The notes: generated from the sequence alone by a model not told the origin. Shown: positions 32,898 through 41,758, counted from the stretch's first letter. The stretch is DNA of 45,788 nt from a bacterium UBP6_UBA1209 (GCA_002309575.1 DBXP01000019.1:1-45788), one strand, 5' to 3'. Numbers and translations are program-made.

Positions 32898-34007
32898 CTA
32901 ATCCTCAAGAAGTCTCATGATATAGGTATTGTTCTTCTGCACAGCGATGTCGTACGCGGTCCTTCCGTCCCTGCGGGCGACCGACTTGTCGGCGCCCTTT
33001 TTCAAAAGCGCCTCGACCAGGTCGCTCATACCTGTTCCCGCAGCATAAATGAGGGCTGTGTTACCGTAGTTGTCCTGAATATTCAGGTTCTGCCGGAACT
33101 TCAGGATCGAATTCACAAAACGGCGTTCCTTCGTGGTGATCGCGATCATCAGGGCAGTTTTTCCTTCGTCGTACTGGAAGTTGAAATCGCCCAGAGCTCC
33201 GCTTTTAAGAAGTTCCTGCGCAAGTTTGTATTTTTTTGACGCAAAGCAGTACATCAGGATCGTGTAACCCTGACTGTTCTTGAAATTCACGTCGGCATTG
33301 TTTTCAAGAAGAAGCTTGAGCATCGTGCGGTCATTGTTGCGGATCGCGACAAAGATCGGAGGTTCCCCCGCATCGTTTTTTGTGTTCGGATCGACACCCT
33401 TGCGGAGAAGTCCGCGTGCCTTGACGGTATCTCCTGTTTCGACCGCAAGAATAAAATCGTGAGGCAGGACCTCGTACTGGCCGAGCTGCTTTATCAGCTT
33501 CTTGTTGCGCCCGTTCATCGCATAGTTAAGAGCGTTCCAGCCCTTGTTGTCCTTCTGCATGACATCGGCTTTCGCCGCGATCGCCATATTGACGACCTTT
33601 TCGTTCTCAGCCTCCGCAGCATACATCAAAACGGTCTTTCCGTTGTTGTCGGCAGCCTTCAGCGAGGCTTTCCACCTAAGAAAGATCTCGACGAGACGCT
33701 TGTTCTTCGCTGAAAGGGCGTGCATCAGCGCGGTCTTTCCGTCCGGCCCCGCGATATCGATCTTCACGCCGCGGCGGAGAAAAAGGTCGATCATAGCGAT
33801 GTTCGAACCGCTGACGGCAGAGATAAAAAACGGCCAGCCGTCTTCGTCATTGCCGTTGACATTTGCTCCGGCACTGATGGCTTTGGCGGCCCTGTCGACG
33901 CTTCCCGCCTGAACGGCATACATCAGTTTATTGTCTGCTGCACTGTTCTCGGCAAAAAGCGGCACGCCGAAACAAAGAAGCAAAAGAAACAAGAGTATTT
34001 TTTTCAT
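32898..34007 (-). CDS. Exported ankyrin-repeat protein
   Basis: A 369-residue protein with a signal peptide (MKKILLFLLLLCFG-type, cleavage likely after LFA) and about nine ankyrin repeats filling residues 25-369, with typical units such as DGKTALMHAL, NGKTVLMYAA and YGNTALIYAAGTG. I chose ATG 34007 because the signal peptide starts there; upstream in-frame starts add residues that would bury it. Ankyrin solenoids bind proteins; a periplasmic or surface location follows from the signal peptide. No promoter stands out. Confidence 0.85.
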   Translation of the reverse strand: MKKILLFLLLLCFGVPLFAENSAADNKLMYAVQAGSVDRAAKAISAGANVNGNDEDGWPFFISAVSGSNIAMIDLFLRRGVKIDIAGPDGKTALMHALSAKNKRLVEIFLRWKASLKAADNNGKTVLMYAAEAENEKVVNMAIAAKADVMQKDNKGWNALNYAMNGRNKKLIKQLGQYEVLPHDFILAVETGDTVKARGLLRKGVDPNTKNDAGEPPIFVAIRNNDRTMLKLLLENNADVNFKNSQGYTILMYCFASKKYKLAQELLKSGALGDFNFQYDEGKTALMIAITTKERRFVNSILKFRQNLNIQDNYGNTALIYAAGTGMSDLVEALLKKGADKSVARRDGRTAYDIAVQKNNTYIMRLLED

Positions 34008-34131
34008 CAACGACCCCATTTCAGAATAAACATGGCAATATAAACAAAAGCGCTCTCTTTTCAATTTTGGAAACAGGAATATTTTTTCAAAGAAGATTGT
34101 TGTTCAGTTGCGGGCTCTTCTTAGCTTTGCC

Positions 34132-34159
34132 TTGACTTGTCCGGCTTTTTGTATTTAAT
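34132..34159 (+). promoter_or_regulatory. Promoter for the foldase pair
   Basis: TTGACT (34132-34137), a 16-bp spacer and TTTAAT (34154-34159, one mismatch to TATAAT) are followed by a strong AAGGAGG and ATG 34193. Confidence 0.6.
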
Positions 34160-34192
34160 GGTATGCTTTTTACTATAACTAAGGAGGTAAAA

Positions 34193-35296
34193 ATGAAAAA
34201 GCTTTTATCGATCGCATTGATTTCATTGGCATTCTTAACTTCATGTTGTGAAAAAGGCGGTTCTGCCGCAACATTTTTCCCGAAGGACAACGGCAAGGTT
34301 ATCGCAACATTCGACGGTGCAGAGATCACCAACACCTACATCAACAACTACCTTAAAAATATGAATCCGCATCTCAAGAGCCGTTACAACACGACCGAGA
34401 GACAGAACGAGCTTCTTTCGAGGATCCTTGAAACCGAGCTTCTGACCAAAAAGGCCATCGACGACGGCGTTCTCGACGACCCGAATCTCATCATGCAGCT
34501 CAAATCGCAGATCGCGAGATTCTACGCAGGCTCCAAGGTAAAGACCCAGATCGAGGAGTCGCTCAACGTCTCCGACGACGACCTTAAGGCTTATTACAAC
34601 GAGCACAAATCGACCTATGATATCCCTGCCAAGGTAAAGGCGAGCCACATCCTTGTTAAAATCAACGACAGCAGGAAAGAGGAAGAGGCGAAAAAGCTTG
34701 CCGACCAGATCGTTGCAGAGGCAAGAAAAAAAGCTAAAGACACAAAGGCTTTCGAAGAGCTTGTCAAGAAGTACAGCGAAGACGAAGGCTCCAAGAGACG
34801 CGGCGGCGATCTCGGATATTTCGAAAAGACCGAAGAGGGCGGCAAGATGGTCAAGGAGTTCAGCGACGGCGCGTTCGCTCTCAAAGAGATCGGCGACATC
34901 AGCGATCCGGTAAAATCGGAATTCGGCTTCCATGTCATCATGCTCACCGGCAAAAAAGACAAAGTTGAAAAGACCTTCGACGACGTAAAGGCTACTGTCG
35001 AGGGGACCGTTAAAGCCGAAAGAAGAAAAACCGGTTTCGAAAATATCATCTCAGACCTGAAGAAAACCTATCATTTCAACCTCAAGGACGACGCAGTCTC
35101 ATTGCTTGATTTCTCGGTTTCCGACGAGGTCAAGGACTCTTCCGACCAGTTCGACAAGAGCAGACAGCCGCAGATCATGAAGCCGAAACTCTCGAAAGAG
35201 CAGATGCTTCAGATTAAAAAACAGCAGGAAGAGGCTAAAAAGGCAAAGGAAAACGGCGAGCAGCCCAAACAGGACGTAAAAATCAAACTCAAATAG
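34193..35296 (+). CDS. Parvulin-type peptidyl-prolyl isomerase lipoprotein
   Basis: A 367-residue PrsA-like foldase lipoprotein: lipobox LTSC with Cys18, an N-terminal SurA_N-like chaperone domain with TAEL-type helices, and one parvulin domain (about 145-240) with KASHILVKI (His152), FEELVKKYSED and GFHVIML. The tail is Lys/Gln-rich (residues 325-367). It catalyses cis-trans proline isomerisation and helps fold exported proteins. ATG 34193 has an ideal AGGAGG 5 bp upstream; an ATG ten codons earlier is unlikely. A second foldase gene follows after 6 bp. Confidence 0.92.
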   Translation: MKKLLSIALISLAFLTSCCEKGGSAATFFPKDNGKVIATFDGAEITNTYINNYLKNMNPHLKSRYNTTERQNELLSRILETELLTKKAIDDGVLDDPNLIMQLKSQIARFYAGSKVKTQIEESLNVSDDDLKAYYNEHKSTYDIPAKVKASHILVKINDSRKEEEAKKLADQIVAEARKKAKDTKAFEELVKKYSEDEGSKRRGGDLGYFEKTEEGGKMVKEFSDGAFALKEIGDISDPVKSEFGFHVIMLTGKKDKVEKTFDDVKATVEGTVKAERRKTGFENIISDLKKTYHFNLKDDAVSLLDFSVSDEVKDSSDQFDKSRQPQIMKPKLSKEQMLQIKKQQEEAKKAKENGEQPKQDVKIKLK

Positions 35297-35302
35297 CACC
35301 GA

Positions 35303-36232
35303 ATGAAATTTTTCAAGCTTCTGACTATCTCGATCCTTCTCGTAAGCGCCCTCTACGCGGAAGAGAAGCTTATCAACAAAATGGCTCTCCGCGTAAATGC
35401 TGATGTCTACACCTTCTACGACCTGAAAAAACTGCTCATGCCGGAAAATCCGGAGGCGGTTCCGGTGCAGGCTCTTATCGACCGCAAGGAGAAGCTGACG
35501 GATATGATGGTCGAGGTCGCCATCAAAAAACAGGCAGTCACCGAAGAGAAGATCGAAGTTACCGACGAAGAGATCGAACGCGGTATCGAAAATGTCCTTC
35601 AGCAAAACCGCATAAACCTTGCCCAGTTCGAGCAGGAGCTTGCGAAAAACGGCCTTACGCTCGAAAAATACAAGAGCGAGATCCTGCGCACACAGCTTGA
35701 GACCCTTAAGCTTCAGCGTCAGGTCATCATGACGATGGATGTCGACGAAACTGCGCTTCACGAAATCTACGATGCGCAGTTTTCAGAGCCGGAGAGCTAC
35801 TTCACAGCAGCCCACATCATTCTCATACCGGGCGAAAAGGCGACCGAGGACGAAATGAAAACCGCGATAGATCTTATCTATAAAAAAATCAAGGCTGGAG
35901 AGATGAGCTTTGAAGAGGCGGCGCAAAACTACTCCCAGGACGGCTCCTCGAAGGAGGGCGGCTCTCTCGGCACATTTTCGTCAAAACAGATGGTCCCGGA
36001 ATTTTCCGAAAAACTTGCCGAGATGCATGAAGGCGAGCTCAGCAGCCCCTTCAAGACACGTTACGGCTGGCATATCGTACGGCTGGACAAGGTCGAAAAA
36101 CGCGCTCCGCAGACTTTTAACGAGGTTTACGACTATCTTCGAAGCATCTACTACCAGAAAAACGCCGACAAGATGTTCAAAAGCTGGCTTCAAAAGAAAA
36201 AAAGTGAAGCTAAGGTCGAAGTCCTCTTCTGA
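35303..36232 (+). CDS. SurA-like periplasmic peptidyl-prolyl isomerase
   Basis: A 309-residue exported protein with a signal peptide (cleavage likely after LYA), a SurA-type N-terminal domain (about 20-160, INKMALRVNADVYTFYDL start) and one parvulin domain (about 165-265) with AAHIIL (His171), SFEEAAQNYSQD, GGSLGTF and YGWHIVRL. A short C-terminal helix completes the chaperone module. It is shorter than E. coli SurA, which has two parvulin domains. It is cotranscribed with the lipoprotein foldase, so the pair probably serves outer-membrane or surface protein folding. Confidence 0.92.
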   Translation: MKFFKLLTISILLVSALYAEEKLINKMALRVNADVYTFYDLKKLLMPENPEAVPVQALIDRKEKLTDMMVEVAIKKQAVTEEKIEVTDEEIERGIENVLQQNRINLAQFEQELAKNGLTLEKYKSEILRTQLETLKLQRQVIMTMDVDETALHEIYDAQFSEPESYFTAAHIILIPGEKATEDEMKTAIDLIYKKIKAGEMSFEEAAQNYSQDGSSKEGGSLGTFSSKQMVPEFSEKLAEMHEGELSSPFKTRYGWHIVRLDKVEKRAPQTFNEVYDYLRSIYYQKNADKMFKSWLQKKKSEAKVEVLF

Positions 36233-36267
36233 AATCTCTATAAAATCAGCCGGAACAGGCAAAAAAA

Positions 36268-36283
36268 TGCCTCGTTTGAGGCA
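36268..36283. terminator. Hairpin between A/T tracts downstream of foldase genes
   Basis: TGCCTC-GTTT-GAGGCA is flanked by A-tracts on the plus strand. On the minus strand it would be a canonical terminator with a T7 run, but no minus-strand gene ends here; for plus-strand transcripts it lacks a T-run, although T-rich tracts follow at 36304-36320. Confidence 0.4.
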
Positions 36284-36352
36284 AAAAAAGCAGAAAAATG
36301 ACGTTTTTTTGTCTTTTTTTAAAAAAAAATGAGCTTAAAACCCTTGATTTCA

Positions 36353-36380
36353 TTGACATAAAAGAAACGTATTTTAGAAT
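36353..36380 (+). promoter_or_regulatory. Promoter for the HU gene
   Basis: A perfect TTGACA (36353-36358), a 16-bp spacer and TAGAAT (36375-36380, one mismatch) lie 44 bp before ATG 36424. This is one of the best sigma70-type promoters in the window. Confidence 0.7.
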
Positions 36381-36423
36381 CATACCGTCCTTTTATTAAC
36401 TTTTTCCAATGAGGAGAAAAAAA

Positions 36424-36801
36424 ATGGCAAAGACAACAAAAGCTGCTCCCAAGGCTGCTCCGAAAGCTGCACCCAAAGCTGCACCGAAGGCATGCAAGAA
36501 AAAAAGAACCTACGTTGTTGCGACAACAAAGACCGACTATGTAAAAGTTCTCAGAGAGAACGTCAAGAAGACGACTCTCACTGTTGAGCAGGCAAAGGAG
36601 GTTTACGATGTTTTCACGATGATTCTGAAGGACACAATCATCTCCGAGGGCAGACTCAATCTTAACGGTGTTGGAACCTTCAAAGTCAACGAGAGAAAAG
36701 CTCGCAAAGGCATCAATCCGAAGACCCGTGAAGAGATCAAAATCCCGGCTTCGAAGACTGTTGGTTTCAAACCCACAACTGTTCTTAAGGAAGAGCTTTA
36801 A
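36424..36801 (+). CDS. hup: HU-family DNA-binding protein with Ala/Pro/Lys-rich N-terminal tail
   Basis: A 125-residue HU/IHF-type nucleoid protein. Residues 1-28 are a low-complexity tail of KAAP units; residues 30-125 are the HU fold, with TKTDYVKVLRENV at the start, the GRLNLNGVGTFKV hinge strand and the DNA-intercalating arm region around the INPKTREEIKIPA segment with its conserved Pro. ATG 36424 has GAGGAG 8 bp upstream; an ATG five codons earlier overlaps this site. HU binds and bends DNA; the basic tail recalls histone-H1-like extensions and may raise affinity. A strong promoter and terminator make it monocistronic. Confidence 0.92.
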   Translation: MAKTTKAAPKAAPKAAPKAAPKACKKKRTYVVATTKTDYVKVLRENVKKTTLTVEQAKEVYDVFTMILKDTIISEGRLNLNGVGTFKVNERKARKGINPKTREEIKIPASKTVGFKPTTVLKEEL

Positions 36802-36832
36802 GCTTTACTCTTTTTGACGGAAGTGATTTTCT

Positions 36833-36860
36833 GGCGCGGCTCAGGCTGCGCCTTTTTTTT
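36833..36860 (+). terminator. Rho-independent terminator of the HU gene
   Basis: GGCGCGGC-TCA-GGCTGCGCC forms a GC-rich stem with one mismatch and is followed by eight T. It overlaps the stop codon of the convergent P-type ATPase gene. Confidence 0.85.
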
Positions 36861-38934
36861 ATTTCTCTTTACGGTATGCAAGAAGTCTCAGCGAGTTGAG
36901 AACCGCAAGGACCGTCACTCCGACATCACCGAAAACCGCCGCCCACATGTTGGCAAGGCCGAAAATCCCGAGGATCATTATCGCGAACTTGACACCGAGC
37001 GAGAAGACGATGTTTTCGTAGACGATCCCGAGCGTTTTTTTCGAGATCGAAATAGCTTCGGCAAGTCTTGAAGGCTTATCGTCCATGATGACGACATCGG
37101 CTGCTTCGATAGCCGCGTCGCTTCCGAGCGCTCCCATCGCGACTCCGACATCAGCCCGTGCAAGGACCGGCGAATCGTTGATCCCGTCACCGACATACAT
37201 GAGTCTGCCATTGCCGCCGAGAAGTGTTTCCAGCCTCTTCACCTTGTCTTCCGGCAGAAGTTCCGAAAAAACGGTGTCGATCCCGAGCTCGGCTGCGACC
37301 GCACCGGCAACAGCGGCAGAATCTCCCGTAAGCATGACAGTCCGGCTGATCCCGGCATTTTTGAGTGCCTGAAGCGCCGCCGAAGCATCATCCTTGACAG
37401 AGTCGCAGATGACGATGTGACCGCAGTAAACCCCGTCAACGGCGATGTGAACGGTCGTGCCCCGGGCTCCCGCTGCTGCATCTTCAAACCCCCGGACCTC
37501 CGTTTCCGTCATAAGGCGTGAATTGCCGGCAAGCACCTGCCTTCCCTCGATCTCCACCGAGACACCAAGCCCGCCGAGCTCCTTCATCCCGCTGATCTGC
37601 AGACCGCCGCCGAGACATTTCGGACAGCTGTGCGCCGACTTGATAGACTTTGAAATCGGGTGGTTGGAAAGGCTCTCCGCATGTGCCGCGATTTCGATAA
37701 GCTCATCACGGGTAAGTCCGCCGGCAGCTGCCGGATTGATCTCCGAGACCTCGAAAATACCCTTCGTGAGTGTTCCTGTTTTATCGAAAACTGCCGTTTT
37801 TACAGCCGCCAGCGCCTCGATATAGTTGCTGCCCTTCACAAGGATCCCGCGACGCCCCGCCGCACCGATGCCGCTGAAAAACGAGAGCGGAACAGAGATC
37901 ACAAGCGCACACGGACAGGATACGACGAGGAAGAGAAGCCCTCGGTAAACCCACGTTGACCAGCCTGCCCTGACCGACGTTTCCGGTGCGACAAACGGCA
38001 AAATGAGCGGTGGAATGAGCGCAACCGCCAGCGCTGTGATGCAGACAACCGGCGTGTAGACCTTCGCAAAACGGCTGATGAACTTTTCGGAAGCCGCCTT
38101 GACCGCGGTCGCCTTTTCCGTGAGCTCGAGAATCCTGCTGACTGCGCTTTGACCGTACAGTTTCGTGACGCGGATCGTGAGCACTCCCTCCCTGTTGACC
38201 GTTCCGGCAAGTATTTCATCGCCCGGATCCACCGCCTTCGGAAGGCTTTCGCCCGTAAGCGCGGAGGTATCAACAAAGGAAGAGCCGCTCTCGACTACGC
38301 CATCAAGCGGAACACGCTCGCCAGGCTTGACCTCGATGATCTCGCCGACAGCGACCGCTGCCGGATCCGACTCGACAGCCTCTCCGTTTCGCAGGACGAA
38401 CGCCTTGTCAGGTCTGATGCTCATCAGCTCCGAGATCGAGTCACGCGACTTGTCGACCGCGAAATCCTGAAAAAATTCACCCAGCTGATAGAAAAGCATA
38501 ACCGCGACAGCCTCTCCGAATTCGCCCATGCAGAGAGCTCCTATCGAGGCTACACCCATCAGAAACTGCTCGCTGAAGAACTTGCCGCGGATGATGTTTC
38601 TGCCGGCTGCCAGAAGAACTCCGTGACCGCATACGATGTAGGCCAGGAGGTAAAGCAGGGTCCAGGCAGCCCTGACCCACAAAGCTGAGATCCCGTGTTC
38701 CGGCCAGAACTGGGATGTTTCGTTTATTGCGGGAATGTGCTCCCAAAGCAGAGCCGGAACAAAAAAGATTGCCGCGATCCAGATCTGTTTCGGAAAGCCC
38801 TCGCACTCATCTTCGCAGCATCCGCACGAGCACTCTATCCCGGCATGAGCCGCGCCGTGATGCCCGCAGCCGCAGCAAGCCTCGCCGCCATGATTCTTGT
38901 GAGTCTCACAGCTTGGATTTTCCTGTTTTTTCAT
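36859..38934 (-). CDS. zntA: Zn/Cd/Pb-translocating P1B-type ATPase
   Basis: A 691-residue inner-membrane pump that exports Zn2+, Cd2+ or Pb2+. Motifs: TGES (227-230), the metal-site CPC in TM6 (340-342), phosphorylation site DKTGT (384-388), SNHPIS, and GDGINDSPVLARADVG; TM7-8 carry a Lys (GVKFAI) and an Asp (FGDVGV) that fit the P1B-2 zinc class. Residues 1-45 are a His/Cys-rich tail (CCGCGHHG, CSCGCC) in place of the usual CxxC HMA domain. It follows the SmtB-like repressor gene by 5 bp, with a GAGGAG ribosome site overlapping that stop. Confidence 0.93.
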   Translation of the reverse strand: MKKQENPSCETHKNHGGEACCGCGHHGAAHAGIECSCGCCEDECEGFPKQIWIAAIFFVPALLWEHIPAINETSQFWPEHGISALWVRAAWTLLYLLAYIVCGHGVLLAAGRNIIRGKFFSEQFLMGVASIGALCMGEFGEAVAVMLFYQLGEFFQDFAVDKSRDSISELMSIRPDKAFVLRNGEAVESDPAAVAVGEIIEVKPGERVPLDGVVESGSSFVDTSALTGESLPKAVDPGDEILAGTVNREGVLTIRVTKLYGQSAVSRILELTEKATAVKAASEKFISRFAKVYTPVVCITALAVALIPPLILPFVAPETSVRAGWSTWVYRGLLFLVVSCPCALVISVPLSFFSGIGAAGRRGILVKGSNYIEALAAVKTAVFDKTGTLTKGIFEVSEINPAAAGGLTRDELIEIAAHAESLSNHPISKSIKSAHSCPKCLGGGLQISGMKELGGLGVSVEIEGRQVLAGNSRLMTETEVRGFEDAAAGARGTTVHIAVDGVYCGHIVICDSVKDDASAALQALKNAGISRTVMLTGDSAAVAGAVAAELGIDTVFSELLPEDKVKRLETLLGGNGRLMYVGDGINDSPVLARADVGVAMGALGSDAAIEAADVVIMDDKPSRLAEAISISKKTLGIVYENIVFSLGVKFAIMILGIFGLANMWAAVFGDVGVTVLAVLNSLRLLAYRKEK

Positions 38935-38939
38935 TTCCG

Positions 38940-39272
38940 CTACTCCTCGATATGCTCCAGACCCATATTCAGGATCTTGGAAACGTGGTCGTCAGCCAGA
39001 CTGTAGATCAGAGACTTCCCGTCGCGCCTGAACTTCACGAGTCCGTTGGTTTTCAAAACTCTCAGCTGGTGGCTGATCGCAGACTGCGTCATCGAGAGCA
39101 CCTCGGCCAGATCGCCGACAGGCATCTCGCGCTCCAGCAGCGCAAAAAGGATCTTGATCCTCGTCGAATCACCGAAAATTTTGTAAAGCTCCGCCAGATC
39201 AAAGAGCAGATCCTCGTCCGGCATCTGCTCGGTGACACTCTTTAAATCTTCTCTCAATCTCTCTTCTTCCAT
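38940..39272 (-). CDS. ArsR/SmtB-family zinc-responsive repressor
   Basis: A 110-residue winged-helix repressor. The DNA-recognition helix region reads MTQSAISHQLRVLKTNGLV. The alpha-5 metal site of the SmtB/CzrA type is intact with exact spacing: Asp94, His96, His107, Glu110 (D-x-H-x10-H-x2-E). The alpha-3 cysteine site of CadC is absent, which points to zinc as the signal. Start ATG 39272 has GAGGTG upstream. It is transcribed with the ATPase and likely autoregulates through the palindrome at 39297-39312; metal binding would release the operator. Confidence 0.92.
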   Translation of the reverse strand: MEEERLREDLKSVTEQMPDEDLLFDLAELYKIFGDSTRIKILFALLEREMPVGDLAEVLSMTQSAISHQLRVLKTNGLVKFRRDGKSLIYSLADDHVSKILNMGLEHIEE

Positions 39273-39296
39273 TTTACACCTCAAAAAAGTTTTCAC

Positions 39297-39312
39297 ATGA
39301 ACAATTGTTCAT
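39297..39312 (-). promoter_or_regulatory. SmtB-type operator palindrome
   Basis: ATGAACAATTGTTCAT is a perfect 16-bp palindrome of the form bound by ArsR/SmtB zinc repressors. It lies 24 bp upstream of the repressor start, overlapping or just downstream of the -10 region, so binding would block transcription. Confidence 0.85.
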
Positions 39313-39340
39313 ATATTGCACAGTTTTGTACCGAAGTCAA
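39310..39340 (-). promoter_or_regulatory. Promoter of the zinc-export operon
   Basis: On the minus strand TTGACT (39335-39340) is followed after 17-19 bp by an AT-rich -10 (AATATA at 39312-39317 or TATATG at 39310-39315) that abuts the operator. Confidence 0.5.
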
Positions 39341-39467
39341 ATTAAAAAACATTTTTTCCGGAGAACATCGCGAACATTATAATAAAAGTCACCTCCCCGG
39401 TTGACATATCGCAAAACCGGCCGAAACTATCGCGTTTAAAAAATTCAATTCCGCAGGAGGAGTGACC

Positions 39468-40040
39468 ATGACAGACAAAATCAAGGAGATCACCGCTTAT
39501 CTGCAAGAGTGCTTTGCCGGAGATCCAACCATCAGACGCTATTTTTCACACGACAGCAAAAACTTTGTCGATATACTTCGGACACCGCACGAAAACGGCA
39601 TCACACACCTCGGCACGATCGGCTGCTTCGAACGCAGGATGAAGGGTCTCTCCGAAGATCTGCCTGATGTCAGAGCCGAACTTGTCACCGCAGTCGACGA
39701 CAAATACGCCGGACTTATGGCTGAAACGCTCGCCGGACTGACCTTCAGGCTCGACGACGAAGTCCTTCTCTACCACCCGAATGTTCTGATCGAAAACGCG
39801 ATCCCCGGAAACAGCCTTACAAAGATGCGCCACATCTACTTCTGCCACCCCTTTTTGTGGGTCGACAAGATCCCGAGGCTCCAGTTCGACGAATACAATG
39901 TCGTCTTTCTCTACGCGCTGCCGGTTTCAGATACTGAGCTTGAATTTTTCAACAGATACGGCGCTCTCGCCTTCGAAGACCTCCTCCAGAACAACGAGAT
40001 CAGATACAACGACCTCGCACGCCGGCCTGTTCAGTTGTAA
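39468..40040 (+). CDS. Suppressor-of-fused (SUFU) domain protein
   Basis: A 190-residue soluble protein with the layout of the SUFU family: a THLGTIG strand near residue 48, RAELVT, a VLIENAIPGNSLTKMRH segment in the middle and a C-terminal LEFFNRYGALAFEDLL helix. In bacteria, SUFU proteins often act as immunity proteins to polymorphic toxins, but many are orphans. No toxin is beside it. AGGAGG lies 7 bp before ATG 39468; the GTG two codons earlier is too close to this site. A TTGACA at 39411-39416 may be its -35. Confidence 0.75.
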   Translation: MTDKIKEITAYLQECFAGDPTIRRYFSHDSKNFVDILRTPHENGITHLGTIGCFERRMKGLSEDLPDVRAELVTAVDDKYAGLMAETLAGLTFRLDDEVLLYHPNVLIENAIPGNSLTKMRHIYFCHPFLWVDKIPRLQFDEYNVVFLYALPVSDTELEFFNRYGALAFEDLLQNNEIRYNDLARRPVQL

Positions 40041-40103
40041 ACTTTCTTTATATTATAAATAAGGTAAAATTAGCGGATATATTTTTTGTTCCCGGGAGGA
40101 GAT

Positions 40104-40712
40104 GTGGGCAGTTCTTCAAAAATCGATTTCGTCGGAGCCTTTGAAAAAGGCTGGACGATTTATAAGGCTAATTTAAAAAAACTGGTGCTCTGGGGAGTGC
40201 TTCTGGCCTCGCCGCTGCTCTTTTTTGCACTGAATCTGACAGCCGGATTCATCACGACTTTCGTGCTTGAAGGGTTTTTCATGGTCCTTCTGGCAAACGC
40301 GATCGTCCATGCGGTCAACAACACTTCGCCTGACATTTTCAACCCGAAAGCAGCTATCTTTTTCATAAAAAACGGAGTCCTGCTTTCAATTGTCCTCTTC
40401 CCTCTGCTGACGCTTGCAAGTGTCATTCTTGTCGTTCCGGCGGTCCTTCTTTTCAGCGCATTCATGTTCTCGTTTTTCCTGATCGCCGAAAAGAGATCCT
40501 CTTCGATAGACTCGATGATGGCGAGTATGCAGATGTCAAAGGGGAACAGGATCCCGCTCTTCCTTTTTTCGGCTGTATTTTTCTTTGCGGTGATACTCTG
40601 CTCCGTCTCGCTCGGTATCTTCCTGCCGCTCGGATTCGTGCTTTTCAGTGGCGTACTTCCTTATCTTTTCTGCGTGATTTACCAATTTTACCGTGATTTG
40701 GAGAACAAATGA
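40104..40712 (+). CDS. Integral membrane protein of unknown function
   Basis: A 202-residue protein with about five or six hydrophobic segments after a short N-terminal cytoplasmic part (FVGAFEKGWTIYKANL). This arrangement resembles DUF4013/glycerophosphoryl-diester-phosphodiesterase-associated membrane domains, but I cannot assign it. I chose GTG 40104 because GGGAGGAG lies directly upstream; an in-frame TTG at 40086 is less likely. The stop overlaps the AmgK-like gene start (ATGA), so it belongs to the same operon and may concern cell-wall precursors. Confidence 0.75.
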   Translation: MGSSSKIDFVGAFEKGWTIYKANLKKLVLWGVLLASPLLFFALNLTAGFITTFVLEGFFMVLLANAIVHAVNNTSPDIFNPKAAIFFIKNGVLLSIVLFPLLTLASVILVVPAVLLFSAFMFSFFLIAEKRSSSIDSMMASMQMSKGNRIPLFLFSAVFFFAVILCSVSLGIFLPLGFVLFSGVLPYLFCVIYQFYRDLENK

Positions 40713-41758
40713 CAGATTTTACTATTGACCTTACGGTATTTCAGCTCCTCAACATCTACAAAAAACGTAAAGTGCTTGATTTTTTTGCGGAGCCGCTCTT
40801 CGGAGACGCCTCAGGACGCGCTTATCACAGAGTTTCGTTCGAGGGCGAAACGGCTCTTCTGATGACTGTTGCCGATGTAAAGCCCGGCGAATTCGGACGC
40901 GGAGACTCCTTCAACGATTTTATAGCGATTGACGGTTTTCTTAAAAACAACGCAATAAACGTTCCCAGGATCTACGCTGTCATCCCCGAGCTGAGGGCGA
41001 TGCTCATCGAAGATCTCGGCGACACGACACTCTTCAAAATGATCGAAGGCGACCGCGTAAACAAGGTCCACTACGTCAAAGAGGCTGTCGGACTGCTCGC
41101 CGACACGCAGACAAAGATCTATTCGAGGACCGAATTCAACACTCCGGCGGACAAGAGAAAGTTCACTAAAGCTCTCTTCATGGAGGAGTTTTACCATTTT
41201 TATGAGTATATGATCGCGAAGAGGGTCTACGATGTGCCCTACACCAACCTCTGGTCCAAGCTTGAAAAGCATTTCAGCAGGATCTCATCCGAGCTTGCAA
41301 GGTTGCCGTACTGCTTCTCGCATAGAGATTTCCAGTCAAAAAACATCATGAAGAGAGGCGGCGATTTTTATATCATCGACTTCCAGGACGCACTGATGGC
41401 TCCGGTAGTTTACGATGCCGTTGCACTGCTTCGCGACTCCTACATCGAGCTGAAACCCGATGAGCTCGACTCGCTTCTGCGCCACCTCTGGAACATCGAC
41501 AAGCCGATGCAGGAATATTTCAACGACTACAATGAGTTCGAGCACGCATTCTACCTCCAGACGCTCCAGCGCAAGATGAAGGATGCAGGCAGATTCGTCT
41601 ACCTGAACCAGGTCAAAAACAAAGAGTGGTTCGTCCCCTTCATTCTGCCGACTCTGGGCTATGTCAGAAACGCGCTCGTCAAACTTGAAGAGGAGAAGAT
41701 CCTTGAACTGCTGGCTCCGTTCATTCCGGAATTTCGCTCAGGAAGGAGAGAAAATTGA
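40709..41758 (+). CDS. amgK: AmgK-like sugar kinase (APH fold)
   Basis: A 349-residue aminoglycoside-phosphotransferase-fold kinase. The catalytic loop is HRDFQSKNIM with His205 and Asp207, and the metal-binding Asp224 is in IIDFQDA. The N-terminal GDASGRAYHRV motif is typical of N-acetylmuramate/N-acetylglucosamine 1-kinase AmgK. In that pathway AmgK makes MurNAc-1-phosphate and MurU turns it into UDP-MurNAc. The next gene, overlapping by 4 bp, is a MurU-like nucleotidyltransferase, which supports the assignment. It also could be another APH-type kinase. Confidence 0.78.
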   Translation: MTDFTIDLTVFQLLNIYKKRKVLDFFAEPLFGDASGRAYHRVSFEGETALLMTVADVKPGEFGRGDSFNDFIAIDGFLKNNAINVPRIYAVIPELRAMLIEDLGDTTLFKMIEGDRVNKVHYVKEAVGLLADTQTKIYSRTEFNTPADKRKFTKALFMEEFYHFYEYMIAKRVYDVPYTNLWSKLEKHFSRISSELARLPYCFSHRDFQSKNIMKRGGDFYIIDFQDALMAPVVYDAVALLRDSYIELKPDELDSLLRHLWNIDKPMQEYFNDYNEFEHAFYLQTLQRKMKDAGRFVYLNQVKNKEWFVPFILPTLGYVRNALVKLEEEKILELLAPFIPEFRSGRREN

